DNA from: Tritrichomonas musculus | Lineage: Eukaryota > Parabasalia > Tritrichomonadida > Tritrichomonadidae | Assembly: GCA_039105265.1 (NCBI GenBank) | Contig: JAPFFF010000018.1 | Coordinates: forward strand, 1,674,001 to 1,738,000 | Direction: 5' to 3' | DNA: 64,000 nt | In this document: positions 20,992-30,401 of the stretch, piece by piece | Layout: each line of letters starts with the position of its first letter | Numbering within the stretch: the first letter of the stretch is position 1 | The notes under the pieces: generated by a model | Databases searched by the model: none | What the model saw: the letters and a program-made list of their open reading frames with translations, nothing else | What the model was told of the DNA's origin: nothing | Translations under genes and position numbers: made by a program

Positions 20992-21717
20992 TTATGAATT
21001 AAATTGGTCAATTTGATCTCTAATAATGTGCAAAGTTGTTGGCTGAAGGGAATTTATATCAATATCAACCAAATCCTCATTTTCTTCGAAAATGTTTGGT
21101 TCATGTTCTTTTAATATTGTTGATATTATTTGAATTTGAGAACCATTTTTAAGAGAATTAATGTCATTAACAAGTCTCTCAAGTTCGTTTTTATTCAAAA
21201 ACTTAAAATGTCGTCTGAATTGAGGAGGAGGAAGCTCCTCTAAAATTGGACATAACTGATCTCTTTTAACAACTTGTCTAATTTTTGGAGCTGCTTGAAC
21301 AATACGGAATTTACTTACTTCTTTAACGCAAGCTTGAAATTCTTGATTTAATTCGATTAATTGATGTTTCCATGACGCACGATAAGAATCCGTTAAATAT
21401 TTGGTTATTTCACGAAAATAATTTTGAAGTTCTAGAGCCATCATGCCAACCGTTGAAGATTCTGTATGAAATAAAATGGAATTGGACCAAACAAGTTCCA
21501 TATCTCGCTTCCACTCTTCAATGCTTTTATATTTATTCCCTCTAAGATTTTTTTTGATTGTACCTAAATCCATTGGAGTTTTCACTATATCAAAATAATT
21601 TGGGCAATTATCTTGAATAGGATCAACTGGATAAAGAAATATCTTGGAAATTGGTCGTGCACAAATTTTTTCCATAACGTCATGGCATTGCTTTCTTAAA
21701 AATGGCTTTAGATGCAT
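20992..21717 (-). CDS. BET-like protein: one bromodomain plus NET-like domain
   Basis: 241 residues. Bromodomain at about 5-105: the ZA-loop reads LYPVDPIQDNCPNYFDIVKTPMDLGTI, and the acetyl-lysine-binding Asn is in VWSNSILFH. The C-terminal part (about 150-241) follows the extraterminal (NET) pattern, with FRRHFKFLNKNELERLVNDI and VDIDINSLQPTTLHIIRDQI. Single-bromodomain BET-like proteins read histone acetylation and recruit transcription machinery. It sits tail-to-head with the MED4-like gene on the same strand, and a close relative lies at 34758. Start is the first ATG. Confidence 0.88.
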   Translation of the reverse strand: MHLKPFLRKQCHDVMEKICARPISKIFLYPVDPIQDNCPNYFDIVKTPMDLGTIKKNLRGNKYKSIEEWKRDMELVWSNSILFHTESSTVGMMALELQNYFREITKYLTDSYRASWKHQLIELNQEFQACVKEVSKFRIVQAAPKIRQVVKRDQLCPILEELPPPQFRRHFKFLNKNELERLVNDINSLKNGSQIQIISTILKEHEPNIFEENEDLVDIDINSLQPTTLHIIRDQIDQFNS

Positions 21718-22036
21718 TATTTTCTAAATATAGAGTTTCTTGACAAATTCAATTAATTTTAATCGTCAATATGAAATGGAAATAAATCTTTGAGCAATAT
21801 CAGCAAAACACTCATAAACATATATAAACATTCAAGTTTTTTGAGATCAGATGGTTTTTCAATGAAATTCATTTTTTAATTCATTGTAACTTACATTTTG
21901 TAAGTAAAAATTGCATATCAAAATTCCAATAGAAATTAGAATGTTTTGATAAATGAAATATAATTTATTGAATTTATACTCAAAATTGAGTTGTGATATG
22001 ACGAAATAGTATAATTTCCTTTATTAATTTGGCCGA
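21718..22036. other. Divergent promoter spacer
   Basis: AT-rich gap between divergent genes; no specific site recognised. Confidence 0.4.
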
Positions 22037-23446
22037 ATGCTTTTTTTTCTTCTTTCATTGATTTCATCAAAAACATCAAAAGCGACCGCTCGTGACTTTC
22101 CAAAATTTTTAGCAAAATCACCAATTTCACTTACTTTATTTACTTCCGTAAATTGTCAGCCATGCAAACGTATTCAAACTTTTTTAGATAAGCTTTCAAC
22201 TAAATATCATGACGGAATTAATTTTCTTTATGTTGATATGCAAGAATCGCAACCTATTTTCAATAAATATAACATTCAATTTATTCCTCAAATTGCATTA
22301 TTCCGAAATTCTTCATTACTCAAATTTTATGAAGGTCAATGGAGTTATGAATCAATTGAAAAATATGTTGGAAATCTCCTTAACGAAAGCATTGAATTTT
22401 TAAACGATTCGTTTTCAGTCTTCAATTTTATCAACAAAGAGCCTTCAAGCCTTCTCTTAACTAAAAAGCTTAGTTCTCAAGCTGATTCATTATATAGCCA
22501 ATATGGTGGTGCCTTCCATCTAGGTGTTGTTGAAAACGATGAATTATCTACACAACTTAACCTTCCCCCAGCTCTTTTTTCAATTCCACATAACGAACTC
22601 AGTCTTCCTATAGATGATCTTGATGATTATGATCTTCTCAATTTATCACACTCGCCATTTACTCATCTCAAAAATTCTGAATTTCTTGGAACAGTTCCCA
22701 CTCAATACACATATCTTGCATTAGTTGATGAACATGACCCATCTCATGTCCATGATTCTATTATTCGTATGAAACTTGCTCATTCTTTCTTTGGCTCAAA
22801 TATAAGTTATATATACTGCGACTTTTTCGTTTGTGAAAACGTTGTTAGGCAGCTTGGTCTTGTTAGCTTCCTTAATCCATGTAATGTTGTCATGAAAAGA
22901 GATAAGTCTGGTCGTCAAATTGTTGAACCTTTCCGTAAACTTGTTAATAAGCCAGATGACGTATTAAATTGGTTGAAATTCCAAATATTAAACATTCAAA
23001 TGCCAAAGGAGAAAGAAGAAGTGATAATTCCAAGGCTTTATGCTGATGACTTCATTCCAAAAGCTCTTGATCCAAAGATAGACGCCATTCTACTTGTTGC
23101 AGCAACTGGCATGAACATGTATGATGAAAGTATTTCTAATTTTAAGATTCTCATTCAAGTTTTCAAAGATATCCCAACTGTCAAATTTTATGAATTTAAT
23201 AGATTCACTGAGCACGTACAAGGATTAGAAATTCCACAGTCTGACAAACCTTTATTATCTATTTGGCCTGCTTCAAAAGAGCCAAGAGGATCAAGTTTTG
23301 GTGGATACTTATCTTTACAGTTGACATTTGAAAATTTACTTAAATTGATACAAACACCAATACCTCAGGAGAAGATCGAAGAAATGACAAAACAATTAAA
23401 TAAATTTGCTCAGGAAAGGCAAAAAGAAAAGGAAAAGGAAGAATAA
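22037..23446 (+). CDS. PDI-like thioredoxin-domain protein, secretory
   Basis: 469 residues with a signal peptide (1-15) and one catalytic thioredoxin domain (about 18-125). The active site is C40-Q-P-C43 in TSVNCQPCKRIQTFL, followed by the cis-Pro region IQFIPQIALFRN. The remaining 340 residues show alternating beta-alpha segments typical of non-catalytic thioredoxin folds of the PDI family but no second CxxC. The C-terminus is Lys/Glu-rich and has no KDEL-type retention signal. Likely role: disulfide formation or exchange in the secretory pathway. CQPC is unusual for PDI (usually CGHC) and closer to thioredoxin-type sites. The start agrees with the signal peptide. Confidence 0.8.
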   Translation: MLFFLLSLISSKTSKATARDFPKFLAKSPISLTLFTSVNCQPCKRIQTFLDKLSTKYHDGINFLYVDMQESQPIFNKYNIQFIPQIALFRNSSLLKFYEGQWSYESIEKYVGNLLNESIEFLNDSFSVFNFINKEPSSLLLTKKLSSQADSLYSQYGGAFHLGVVENDELSTQLNLPPALFSIPHNELSLPIDDLDDYDLLNLSHSPFTHLKNSEFLGTVPTQYTYLALVDEHDPSHVHDSIIRMKLAHSFFGSNISYIYCDFFVCENVVRQLGLVSFLNPCNVVMKRDKSGRQIVEPFRKLVNKPDDVLNWLKFQILNIQMPKEKEEVIIPRLYADDFIPKALDPKIDAILLVAATGMNMYDESISNFKILIQVFKDIPTVKFYEFNRFTEHVQGLEIPQSDKPLLSIWPASKEPRGSSFGGYLSLQLTFENLLKLIQTPIPQEKIEEMTKQLNKFAQERQKEKEKEE

Positions 23447-23590
23447 AATAATTAATTTATCTCTCTCTATATATATAACTGATTAATAAAAACAAAATAA
23501 AAAAAATGAACAAGATACTTTTATTTTTTTAATTTTAGCACTTGATTGAAATTTGAATATTCTAATTCAATTTTTTCTTGACCTGAACAT

Positions 23591-25147
23591 ATGCTAAACT
23601 TTCATCAATACATATTATCACTTAATGACGAACAGCACACTCCTTTTGGATTATTAATTAGTCCTTTACCAATATTACATGATTCTGTACGTGAAATTGA
23701 CACGATTACATGGGGTAAATTTTTTTTTAAATATAATGGGAGCGTATCTTTATCATGGATCGAAAAACGTAAACTCCAGCAAATCACATCAAAATTAATG
23801 AATTCATTATCTCAGACTTTTCAATTCAAAGATATTTTTCTCGTGCCTGCTCAAAACGAAAATATTAATATTGATTTTGCAACATCAGAAACAGATTTTT
23901 TAATTTCATTTATAACAACGATATTAAATTCATCAATCAATTTGCTTGAAATTTATAAGATGCCAGAACATCCAAATGAGTTTGTTCAAGATGATCCTAA
24001 TCATCACTCACAAGAAACGTATACTGATGTCCGTAATTTGGCTCTTCTTAAAGAAAACGAAAATATTTTTAATTCAATTGATTTAAACAAACTATTTAAA
24101 GGCAAGTTTAATTTTACTCCTAACTCAATTTTTCCAATTAATTGCGAACCTCATACTTTTAATTTAATTAAATTTATCTCATATTTTCGTTATTTTTTGA
24201 AAAGCCTGCCTAACTTGATTAACCTTTCCAAGAAATTTTCTTTAAGTGATTCTTTTTTCCCTTATTTAATAGAATCTTTTACTGTCGAATTCATTCCTTC
24301 ACCAACTCACCATCATAACTCTCTTGAAAAACTTGGAGATACGATTCTCAGCCTTTGTGTTTGTAACGATGTAATTAAAGTTCTTCCAGACCAGCCTTTA
24401 TATTACATAAATCACAAATACAATAAGTCTATTAGTAATGGACTTTTTAACACAATTGGTAGTCAAAATAACTTTCAAGATTGCGTTATTGGTCCGATTG
24501 ACGAAGAAAAAGTTCCAGCTGATTGCTTCGAAGCAATTTCTGGAGCTATTTTCAGTGTCAATGGTTACCAAAAACTCAGCGATTTTTGGAAGCAAAGAAT
24601 ATTTGATATTGATGAATCTTTTCAAGTTAAAAATCAATTGACAAAAACAATCAAATCGATGCAATTAAATCTTAGAAACAATATTACAGATGTTCAGCCA
24701 ACTAAAAATATGCCTCCATATGCATCACAACTTATTCAAATATATAATAGCTCTCATGAAGATCAGCCTGCTTTAAATGCACCTGCACAAGATGCCTTTA
24801 CACAAGGATCTGAGATGCAGCAAAAGTGTAAAATGATTGGATCTGCCTTTATCAAATCAGCAATTGCGAAAAATGTTTTTTCTAGAATGAAAAAAGACGA
24901 AGATATTTTAATAATTGAGCAAAAATCAAAGAAAGAATCTGTGGAAGAAGTTGCAAAGAAAATTGGATTTCCGAGCTCAAGACAAATCAAAGTTTTCATT
25001 GGAGGTGTCTTTCTAACAAATAATTATGCTGACGTTGAAAAAATAGTTGATGAGCAAATTATACCACATTTTGAACTTTTCCCAAGAAGGAGGCGTAGGC
25101 ATCATCATCATCGTTCACAGGAGCAGCAGGATGATGGAAACATTTAA
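23591..25147 (+). CDS. Dicer-like RNase III
   Basis: 518 residues with one RNase III domain at about 215-345. The signature NSLEKLGDTILSL carries the first two metal ligands (E246, D250), and KVPADCFEAISGAIF carries the other two (D311, E314). All four catalytic acidic residues of the family are present. Between them lies the helical segment with NKSISNGLF, as in other RNase III proteins. The first 210 residues are unassigned and might hold a platform/PAZ-like or degenerate second RNase III region. The C-terminus is Arg/His-rich and there is no helicase domain. Helicase-less Dicers are known in protists such as Giardia. Likely role: double-stranded RNA processing for RNA interference or RNA maturation. 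Confidence 0.82.
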   Translation: MLNFHQYILSLNDEQHTPFGLLISPLPILHDSVREIDTITWGKFFFKYNGSVSLSWIEKRKLQQITSKLMNSLSQTFQFKDIFLVPAQNENINIDFATSETDFLISFITTILNSSINLLEIYKMPEHPNEFVQDDPNHHSQETYTDVRNLALLKENENIFNSIDLNKLFKGKFNFTPNSIFPINCEPHTFNLIKFISYFRYFLKSLPNLINLSKKFSLSDSFFPYLIESFTVEFIPSPTHHHNSLEKLGDTILSLCVCNDVIKVLPDQPLYYINHKYNKSISNGLFNTIGSQNNFQDCVIGPIDEEKVPADCFEAISGAIFSVNGYQKLSDFWKQRIFDIDESFQVKNQLTKTIKSMQLNLRNNITDVQPTKNMPPYASQLIQIYNSSHEDQPALNAPAQDAFTQGSEMQQKCKMIGSAFIKSAIAKNVFSRMKKDEDILIIEQKSKKESVEEVAKKIGFPSSRQIKVFIGGVFLTNNYADVEKIVDEQIIPHFELFPRRRRRHHHHRSQEQQDDGNI

Positions 25148-25415
25148 TTATTTGATTTTAAATTTTGTTCATTAAACTTGTATTTTATAAATTATATATA
25201 TAGGATGTCATACATGCTAATATTCTTTATTCTTTATTTATTTATTTATCAATAATTGGTATTGAAGTAGTTTATTGTCATCTAGACCTTGTAAAAAATT
25301 TTTTAATCTAGCTTGACTAAAAAACTTATGAATTGTTGTTTATTGTGTTTAGATCGCCTGTTGGAATACTTTCTCCTTCTAGTGATATTGTAGAAGTTGG
25401 ATTTGGGTTAATGTT

Positions 25416-25589
25416 TTACATTTTATATAGCTCAATAAATTCATTAAATCTTGCAAATAAAGTTTCAACTGTCGCCGTCATTTTCTTCTGAGCATCATAA
25501 AGACTTCCTGCCTTAGCATTAAGTTCTCCGACATTGTCATTAAGTTTTCCGACATCGTCATTAAGTTTATTTAAAGAAGCAATATTTTC
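25416..25589 (-). pseudogene. Coiled-coil gene fragment
   Basis: A 57-codon stretch with a stop immediately upstream and no ATG reads ENIASLNKLNDDVGKLNDNV, then ELNAKAGSLYDAQKKMTATV and ETLFARFNEFIELYKM, a regular heptad-like pattern with a repeated KLND(D/N)VG unit. Codon use and composition are protein-like. It looks like the remains, or an unspliced last exon, of a coiled-coil protein. No full gene surrounds it. Confidence 0.4.
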
Positions 25590-25715
25590 TTAGCATTTGC
25601 ATTTCATTACTTCGAAAATTTAAAAAAAAATAATAATTGGAAAATTTAATTGCAAATATTAAAACAAGAATGTGGATGTAATAAAATAATTTATTTCTAA
25701 AGGTATGATATAACA

Positions 25716-26153
25716 TTATGGAGTAGTAATTTGATTATTTGATTGAATAATTTTATAAGGAACAAATTTTGGACGCCCACGAACAGCTAGTTGGATCTGA
25801 AGTACAAGGTTTGGCGTTTGGTTAATACCAGCTGCGGGTTCCATTTCGTATATTTTCGTTTTTACTTCTCCCTCAATAAAATCGCGTACATATACTTTTA
25901 AATCAGCTAGTAAATCATGTGATCCAAGTTCATCGTGATCGAAAATTTGAAATATGATATAATCTTCTTCTTCGTTTTTAACAACAAATGTGAAGTCTTC
26001 ATCAAAATCAGGGCAATCATTGTCTTTAATCCATCTAGTTTGAACCCTTGTTTTTGAAAAAGAAGGAATTAAAACGACAAATGGATCTGATTTTGATATA
26101 AGATCAGTTGTTGGAACGTGCGTGGCTTTTGCAACTTTGACGTGTAAAAGCAT
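25716..26153 (-). CDS. Single C2-domain protein
   Basis: 145 residues. A C2 domain occupies about 1-125: LLHVKVAKATHVPTTDLISKSDPFVVLI carries the first two calcium-binding aspartates (D17, D23), and IFQIFDHDELGSHDLLAD carries the second loop acidic residues (FDHDELGSHD). Such small C2 proteins bind acidic phospholipids in a calcium-dependent way; trichomonads have many. No membrane segment. A CACTTTTTCA box lies 12 bases upstream. Confidence 0.9.
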   Translation of the reverse strand: MLLHVKVAKATHVPTTDLISKSDPFVVLIPSFSKTRVQTRWIKDNDCPDFDEDFTFVVKNEEEDYIIFQIFDHDELGSHDLLADLKVYVRDFIEGEVKTKIYEMEPAAGINQTPNLVLQIQLAVRGRPKFVPYKIIQSNNQITTP

Positions 26154-26531
26154 TTAATATATCTTGAAAAAGTGGCAAATCAATTTTCTTTAGTTCACTT
26201 CATTTTGAATCATCGGAAATTCAAATAATGCATTTTAACCAAATTAATTATATTGTATTTAATTTATTAATTAATTTGATATATTTATATAAGATTCTGG
26301 TTATTGAAAAAAATTATCAAAATTTTTTTTTGTTAACTTTTGATATGAATACAACTTTTTCAATGTTCAAAATCGTTATTTTCGAAACAATCAGATGTTT
26401 CGCTCAGTCCAAATACAATAAAAAATAGTAAAAGCTATTTTATTTATATACAAAATAACAAATATTGAAAACAGAATTTTGCAATAGATGGAAAGTATAA
26501 AAAATACAATCAACAAATAAAGGTATTAACA
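26154..26531. other. Spacer
   Basis: A 66-codon plus-strand frame (26228-26428) is hydrophobic and AT-driven and is not called. Nothing else recognised. Confidence 0.4.
26165..26174 (-). promoter_or_regulatory. Candidate promoter box (CACTTTTTCA on coding strand)
   Basis: 12 bases upstream of the C2 gene start; close to the Trichomonas M5 initiator core CCTTT. Confidence 0.35.
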
Positions 26532-27782
26532 CTATTCAGTTGGATGTTTTTTCTGTTTTGTTTGATGAGGAAGCCATATTAAGTTTTCTTCGTTAATAAA
26601 ATGCATTTGTCTTTTATATTGTTCATATAAAATTTCAGCTCCTTGCCTATCGATTGTCGCTGGCCTTCCTTTTTGCACTTTTATTAGCAAGTCTAGGCCT
26701 TTAAGAGTCTCATGGACATCAGCGTGTGATATAAAAGTTGCTTCAGAAATTCGATCAGAATCTGTATCGTCTGTTCCATAATTGTGAATAAAATCCAGAA
26801 TTGAGTCGCGCCAATAAGATTTGAATGCAATGGATCCAAGATCACTCAGAGGAGATTCAGGGCCACCCCTAATATTTTTTCGTTTGGCTATTGTGTATGC
26901 AAGCGATATAAGGGTTTTGCCAAATCCATCTCGTTGATATTGAGGAAAAACGACAATGCATGCAATGATGTTGTCAGATGTGTATTTATCAAGAGAATAA
27001 AAGCCAACTATACTCATTTTGATTTCGTTTGAATTTTGGTTACTATTATTATTTGAATCATTTGGATTGCTGCTATTTGTATCAAGATCTAACTTGAATT
27101 CATATTTAGCCATAACATAGAAAGTAAATTGTGTTACATCATAAAATACAGCTTTATCTTCAAGGAAAAGTCGGCCAAGAAGGCATAGGCACTGACAAAA
27201 CATAGTATTTTTTGCTCCTTCAATTTCAAAAACCGAAATTTGAGTATTTTCATCAATTGAATCACGATATATTTCATATCCGGGTGGAAAGCTGTGTTTG
27301 TGTGGCTTTGCTAAATGTAAATTTAGATGTGTTCGCGAAGAAAAATATTTAAGGCAGGTATCGCAAATGAAAATTTTTCTATTGTTAATATATTCAACAG
27401 GATATGGCGATGGGTACCATGCACGAATAAAATATTCTTTGAATTCAATAACCTCAATGTTACGAATGCATTGAACTTCATATTTTTGAATTTCATCAAT
27501 TGTCCATAAGCGTAATTCAAGTTCAGAATGTTTTTTTCTTCTTCCTCGGTGAGGAGGTCCATTTGCTGCATTAGGTGCATGTTCAACGAATGTTAGTGCG
27601 GACCTATCAACAGTAAGATCATATCTTCTGTTATATCCTATGAAATGAATATAACATTGACCGCTTTCAAAAATATTTATGATCTGGGCCCGAATTGATT
27701 CCATTGAATTTGGCGATTTGTAGAGAACTACATCTCCTTGTTTTAAATTGCTAGAATCAAAACCAGCTTTAAATTCATCCAT
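26532..27782 (-). CDS. MYST-family histone acetyltransferase
   Basis: 416 residues. It has an N-terminal Tudor-knot/chromo barrel (about 14-66, GDVVLYKSPN through RSALTF) and a MYST zinc finger with C140, C143, H156 and H161. The acetyltransferase core contains EGAKNTMFCQCLCLLGRLFL (K191 is the autoacetylated Lys position), NIIACIVVFPQYQRDGFGKT (active-site C275 and acetyl-CoA loop 281-289) and the general-base region GGPESPLSDLG (E309). An Asn/Ser-rich insertion of about 25 residues (235-258) interrupts the core. Tip60/Esa1/MOF-type enzymes acetylate histone H4 tails. Here the protein would serve in NuA4-like chromatin regulation. All catalytic residues are kept. Confidence 0.93.
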   Translation of the reverse strand: MDEFKAGFDSSNLKQGDVVLYKSPNSMESIRAQIINIFESGQCYIHFIGYNRRYDLTVDRSALTFVEHAPNAANGPPHRGRRKKHSELELRLWTIDEIQKYEVQCIRNIEVIEFKEYFIRAWYPSPYPVEYINNRKIFICDTCLKYFSSRTHLNLHLAKPHKHSFPPGYEIYRDSIDENTQISVFEIEGAKNTMFCQCLCLLGRLFLEDKAVFYDVTQFTFYVMAKYEFKLDLDTNSSNPNDSNNNSNQNSNEIKMSIVGFYSLDKYTSDNIIACIVVFPQYQRDGFGKTLISLAYTIAKRKNIRGGPESPLSDLGSIAFKSYWRDSILDFIHNYGTDDTDSDRISEATFISHADVHETLKGLDLLIKVQKGRPATIDRQGAEILYEQYKRQMHFINEENLIWLPHQTKQKKHPTE

Positions 27783-28204
27783 TCATTGAAATTTTCAAAT
27801 TTGAAAATATCATTTTTTTTGAATGAACTCAAAATAATTGAAATCCTATTTGGTGGAATTTTAAACTCTTCATTTTTTTCAAATGATGTAAAAAAAAAAA
27901 AAAAAAAATATGTTAAACATAGTGGATTTAATCCACTGGATTAGTTTGTATTTATAATTTATACAAATCTTTTCACATTTGCTCGAATTCTACAAAATTT
28001 AAAAGAGCTTTTCAATGATTAGAAGAAACGTATTACTTTACTTTTTTATTTCTGAGATATTCAACTAATATTGGAAGCAAGATAAGTAACCAATTATACG
28101 ATAAAAGAATTAATTTTTCATTCAAACCTTGAATTTAATAATAATAATAAGAATAAGAATATTAATAATAATAAACATAATTATGCAGAAATTAGCATAT
28201 TTCA
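27783..28204. other. Spacer with A-tract
   Basis: Contains a run of about 18 A near 27892-27909 and AAT microsatellite-like sequence near 28138-28175. No gene. Confidence 0.4.
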
Positions 28205-28970
28205 TTAAGGTTCTTGCTCGTTATCTTGTTTTTTTTCATGAATAAAATTTTCAAAATTTGGATAGTTATAATCAAAAGGTATCTGCTGAACTCTGATGAA
28301 ATTGTTTTCTTTGTTGCAATTTATGCATTTATTAAATTCAACACATTTTTCACAAAATAATAGAAATTTACAATCTTTGCATGCATATTTTGCAATTCTA
28401 CCACATTGTTTTGATTGATGGTGTTGACATTTTTCGCATATGCATATCATATTTTTGAAAGATGAAGATTGCAATATCTGCTCTTTTTCTTTTTCACATC
28501 GTTTTTGAGCTTCAACGAGCTTTTCTAGCATCATTTTTCTATATTGATCACAGCCAGATTGCAATTTATTAGACAATGAACTAATTCCAACAGAATCTGT
28601 CTGTGCCTTCGATTGAGAGTTAACAACATATGTTCGGTAAAACAAATCTCTTATGGCAGGGTTATCTGCACATTGATATGGATATAAATCTTTGCCATTT
28701 CGAATATTGAATATGGTTCCATGCTTTATATGCTCCATTAGTAAAGAAATAATTACCCAATTTCCTTTTTTTAAAGCTACATGTAGAGGCGTATTTCGAT
28801 CAGGATCTTTATTAAAATAAAATAAAAAAAAACTTGACAATAAATATTTTTGTTTAAACTCTTGTAAACCAAGAATTTTCATTAGGATTGCTTTCAAAGT
28901 ATCTAGAAAGTGAAACAATATCATTTGCTTCTATTAAATCAATCAATTTTTCAGAATCATTTCCTTTCAT
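28205..28970 (-). CDS. Ankyrin-repeat protein with Cys-rich zinc-binding C-terminus, probable intron 28808-28859
   Basis: The real N-terminus is probably the ATG at 28970, which reads MKGNDSEKLIDLIEANDIVS and on to NENSWFTR, the usual start of trichomonad ankyrin proteins. It then meets a stop. About 52 bases later the other phase continues with DPDRNTPLHVALKKGNW. Removing about 28808-28859 joins the two in frame. After the single clear ankyrin repeat comes a helical linker. A Cys/His-rich segment then follows: CICEKCQHHQSKQCGRIAKY, then CKDCKFLLFCEKCVEF and CINCNKEN, likely two zinc sites of B-box or RING-like type. The longer frame starting at 28924 is an out-of-phase reading through the gap. 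Function probably protein interaction. Confidence 0.6.
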
Positions 28971-29067
28971 GAATAAAAAAATTTATGATTAGAATTCAAT
29001 TTATGTATTCAATTTTGTGTAGAATTGAAAATTATAAATTAAATAACGATTGAAACTGTTCATTTTA

Positions 29068-29075
29068 AAATAAAG
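29068..29075. repeat. Target-site duplication AAATAAAG, left copy
   Basis: Exact match to 30233-30240 at the other end of the 1157-bp element. Confidence 0.8.
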
Positions 29076-29398
29076 TAGACCTCGCAAGTTCTCAAATTTC
29101 ACAATTTAATTTCTGAAAATTTTCTCAATATTTTTGAATTAAAAATGTAGATTATTAAATAGTTTATTTTTGAAAAAATAAATATATGAATATCATTTTG
29201 TATTATTAATTTAAAGCTGAATTTCAAAGAGAAAAATGTTTCATTCAATGAAAAAATATTCAATAGTATATTTTTAAAAAAGCATAAGTAAAAAAATTGC
29301 TTTGATATATTTCATAAATCAATTTTATCAAGGAGATGTCTAACAACTTCTTAATTTTTTTTTGGTTATAACATTCTTTCAAATATTTATATGTGCTA

Positions 29399-29485
29399 TA
29401 TCAAAACCTCGTTATATTTTGCGAAGAATTGAATTCTCTCAATTCCATTCGCGAAAAATTTGTTAGCTTTTTTCAAAGGAAAATA
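29399..29485 (+). repeat. 87-bp internal direct repeat, copy 1, with hairpin
   Basis: About 85% identical to 30057-30143. Core is the inverted repeat AATTGA-ATTCTC-TCAATT, extended by TTTTGCGAA and TTCGCGAAAA arms, so it can fold into a long stem. Confidence 0.8.
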
Positions 29486-30056
29486 AATATTGATTTATTA
29501 GATTCAATATATTCATTGAGCTTTCATAATAAATAAAATATTTTAATTTTCATTTTTTTTTAATATATATTTTGCAAGAAGAAGAATAATCAATATATTA
29601 AGAATCAATATTAGGTTTATTTTATATTAATCATTATTTTAAAAGCATTCAATACATCATTATTTTAAGTGATTTTATTCTTTAAACAAAGATGAAATCA
29701 AAATGTTAAAACGTAATTCAAATATGGAAATAATCTTAAATCATTAGAATACTACCTGTGATACTATTTTTTTTATAAAAATGTGTTCATAAAAATCTTA
29801 TTTTTGAAAATATTAATTAAAACCTTAGATATTATGACATTTGACAATGAAATAAGCAATTACAATTACAAAAAAAAAGTAAATTACACAAATTATATCA
29901 AATAAAAAATAACCTGGAATTTGAATAAAATTATTGTTAATATTAAATAAAATGAATGGTAAGAAATATATAGTGCTGAAAAAATATTTCATTACAAGCT
30001 TTATTGGAGAACTATTTGTTGATTTATTGCAAGATTATTTAATTTCTATGAGTACT

Positions 30057-30143
30057 TTCAAAACCTCTTTATATTTTGAGAAAAATTGAATTCTCTCAAT
30101 TCCATTCGCGAGATATTTGAGAGTTTTTTTCAAAGGAAAATAA
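30057..30143 (+). repeat. 87-bp internal direct repeat, copy 2
   Basis: Same orientation as copy 1; shares the hairpin core AATTGAATTCTCTCAATT and the 3' segment TTTTTTCAAAGGAAAATAAA. Confidence 0.8.
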
Positions 30144-30237
30144 AATTCTATAGAATTTTATACCTAACATCTCAATAAATTATATGCGATGTATCAAATA
30201 TTCTGAATGAAAGAAAAAAGTTGCGAGGCCTAAAATA

Positions 30238-30391
30238 AAGTCGGATTCAAAAGGCTTGGGACAAACTTTTTGAAAACGACAAGGTCAAATTTATAAATCT
30301 TTTAGGTCAATTTGTCCCAAGCTGAATGAATTTTTTTCTGAGAAACATTGAAAAAAATTGAATGTTGTCCCAAGCATTTTGAATCCGACTT
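30238..30391. mobile_element. 154-bp MITE, TA target duplication, about 27-bp TIRs (mariner-like)
   Basis: Ends AAGTCGGATTCAAAA(G/T)GCTTGGGACAA on both strands, one mismatch over 27 bases. It is bordered by TA at 30236-30237 and 30392-30393. A third, internal inverted copy of GCTTGGGACAA lies at 30310-30321, so the element can form nested hairpins. Two-base TA duplications are typical of Tc1/mariner-type elements. No coding capacity. Confidence 0.85.
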
Positions 30392-30401
30392 TAATAAAAA
30401 T

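Larger units (their letters stand above)
29076..30232. mobile_element. 1157-bp non-autonomous element, hAT-like (TAG(A/G)CCTCGCAA ends, 8-bp TSD)
   Basis: Left end TAGACCTCGCAAGTT (29076-29090) and right end, inverted, TAGGCCTCGCAACTT (30218-30232), 13 of 15 matching. Exact 8-bp duplications AAATAAAG flank it (29068-29075, 30233-30240). TAG ends with 8-bp duplication are typical of hAT. No coding frame inside. It contains two direct copies of an 87-bp hairpin-forming sequence. Its right duplication overlaps the first bases of the small element at 30238, so it inserted into the edge of that older element. Confidence 0.85.

Noticed and set aside
26228-26428. 66-codon hydrophobic frame
   Set aside because: AT-driven composition and no upstream signal.
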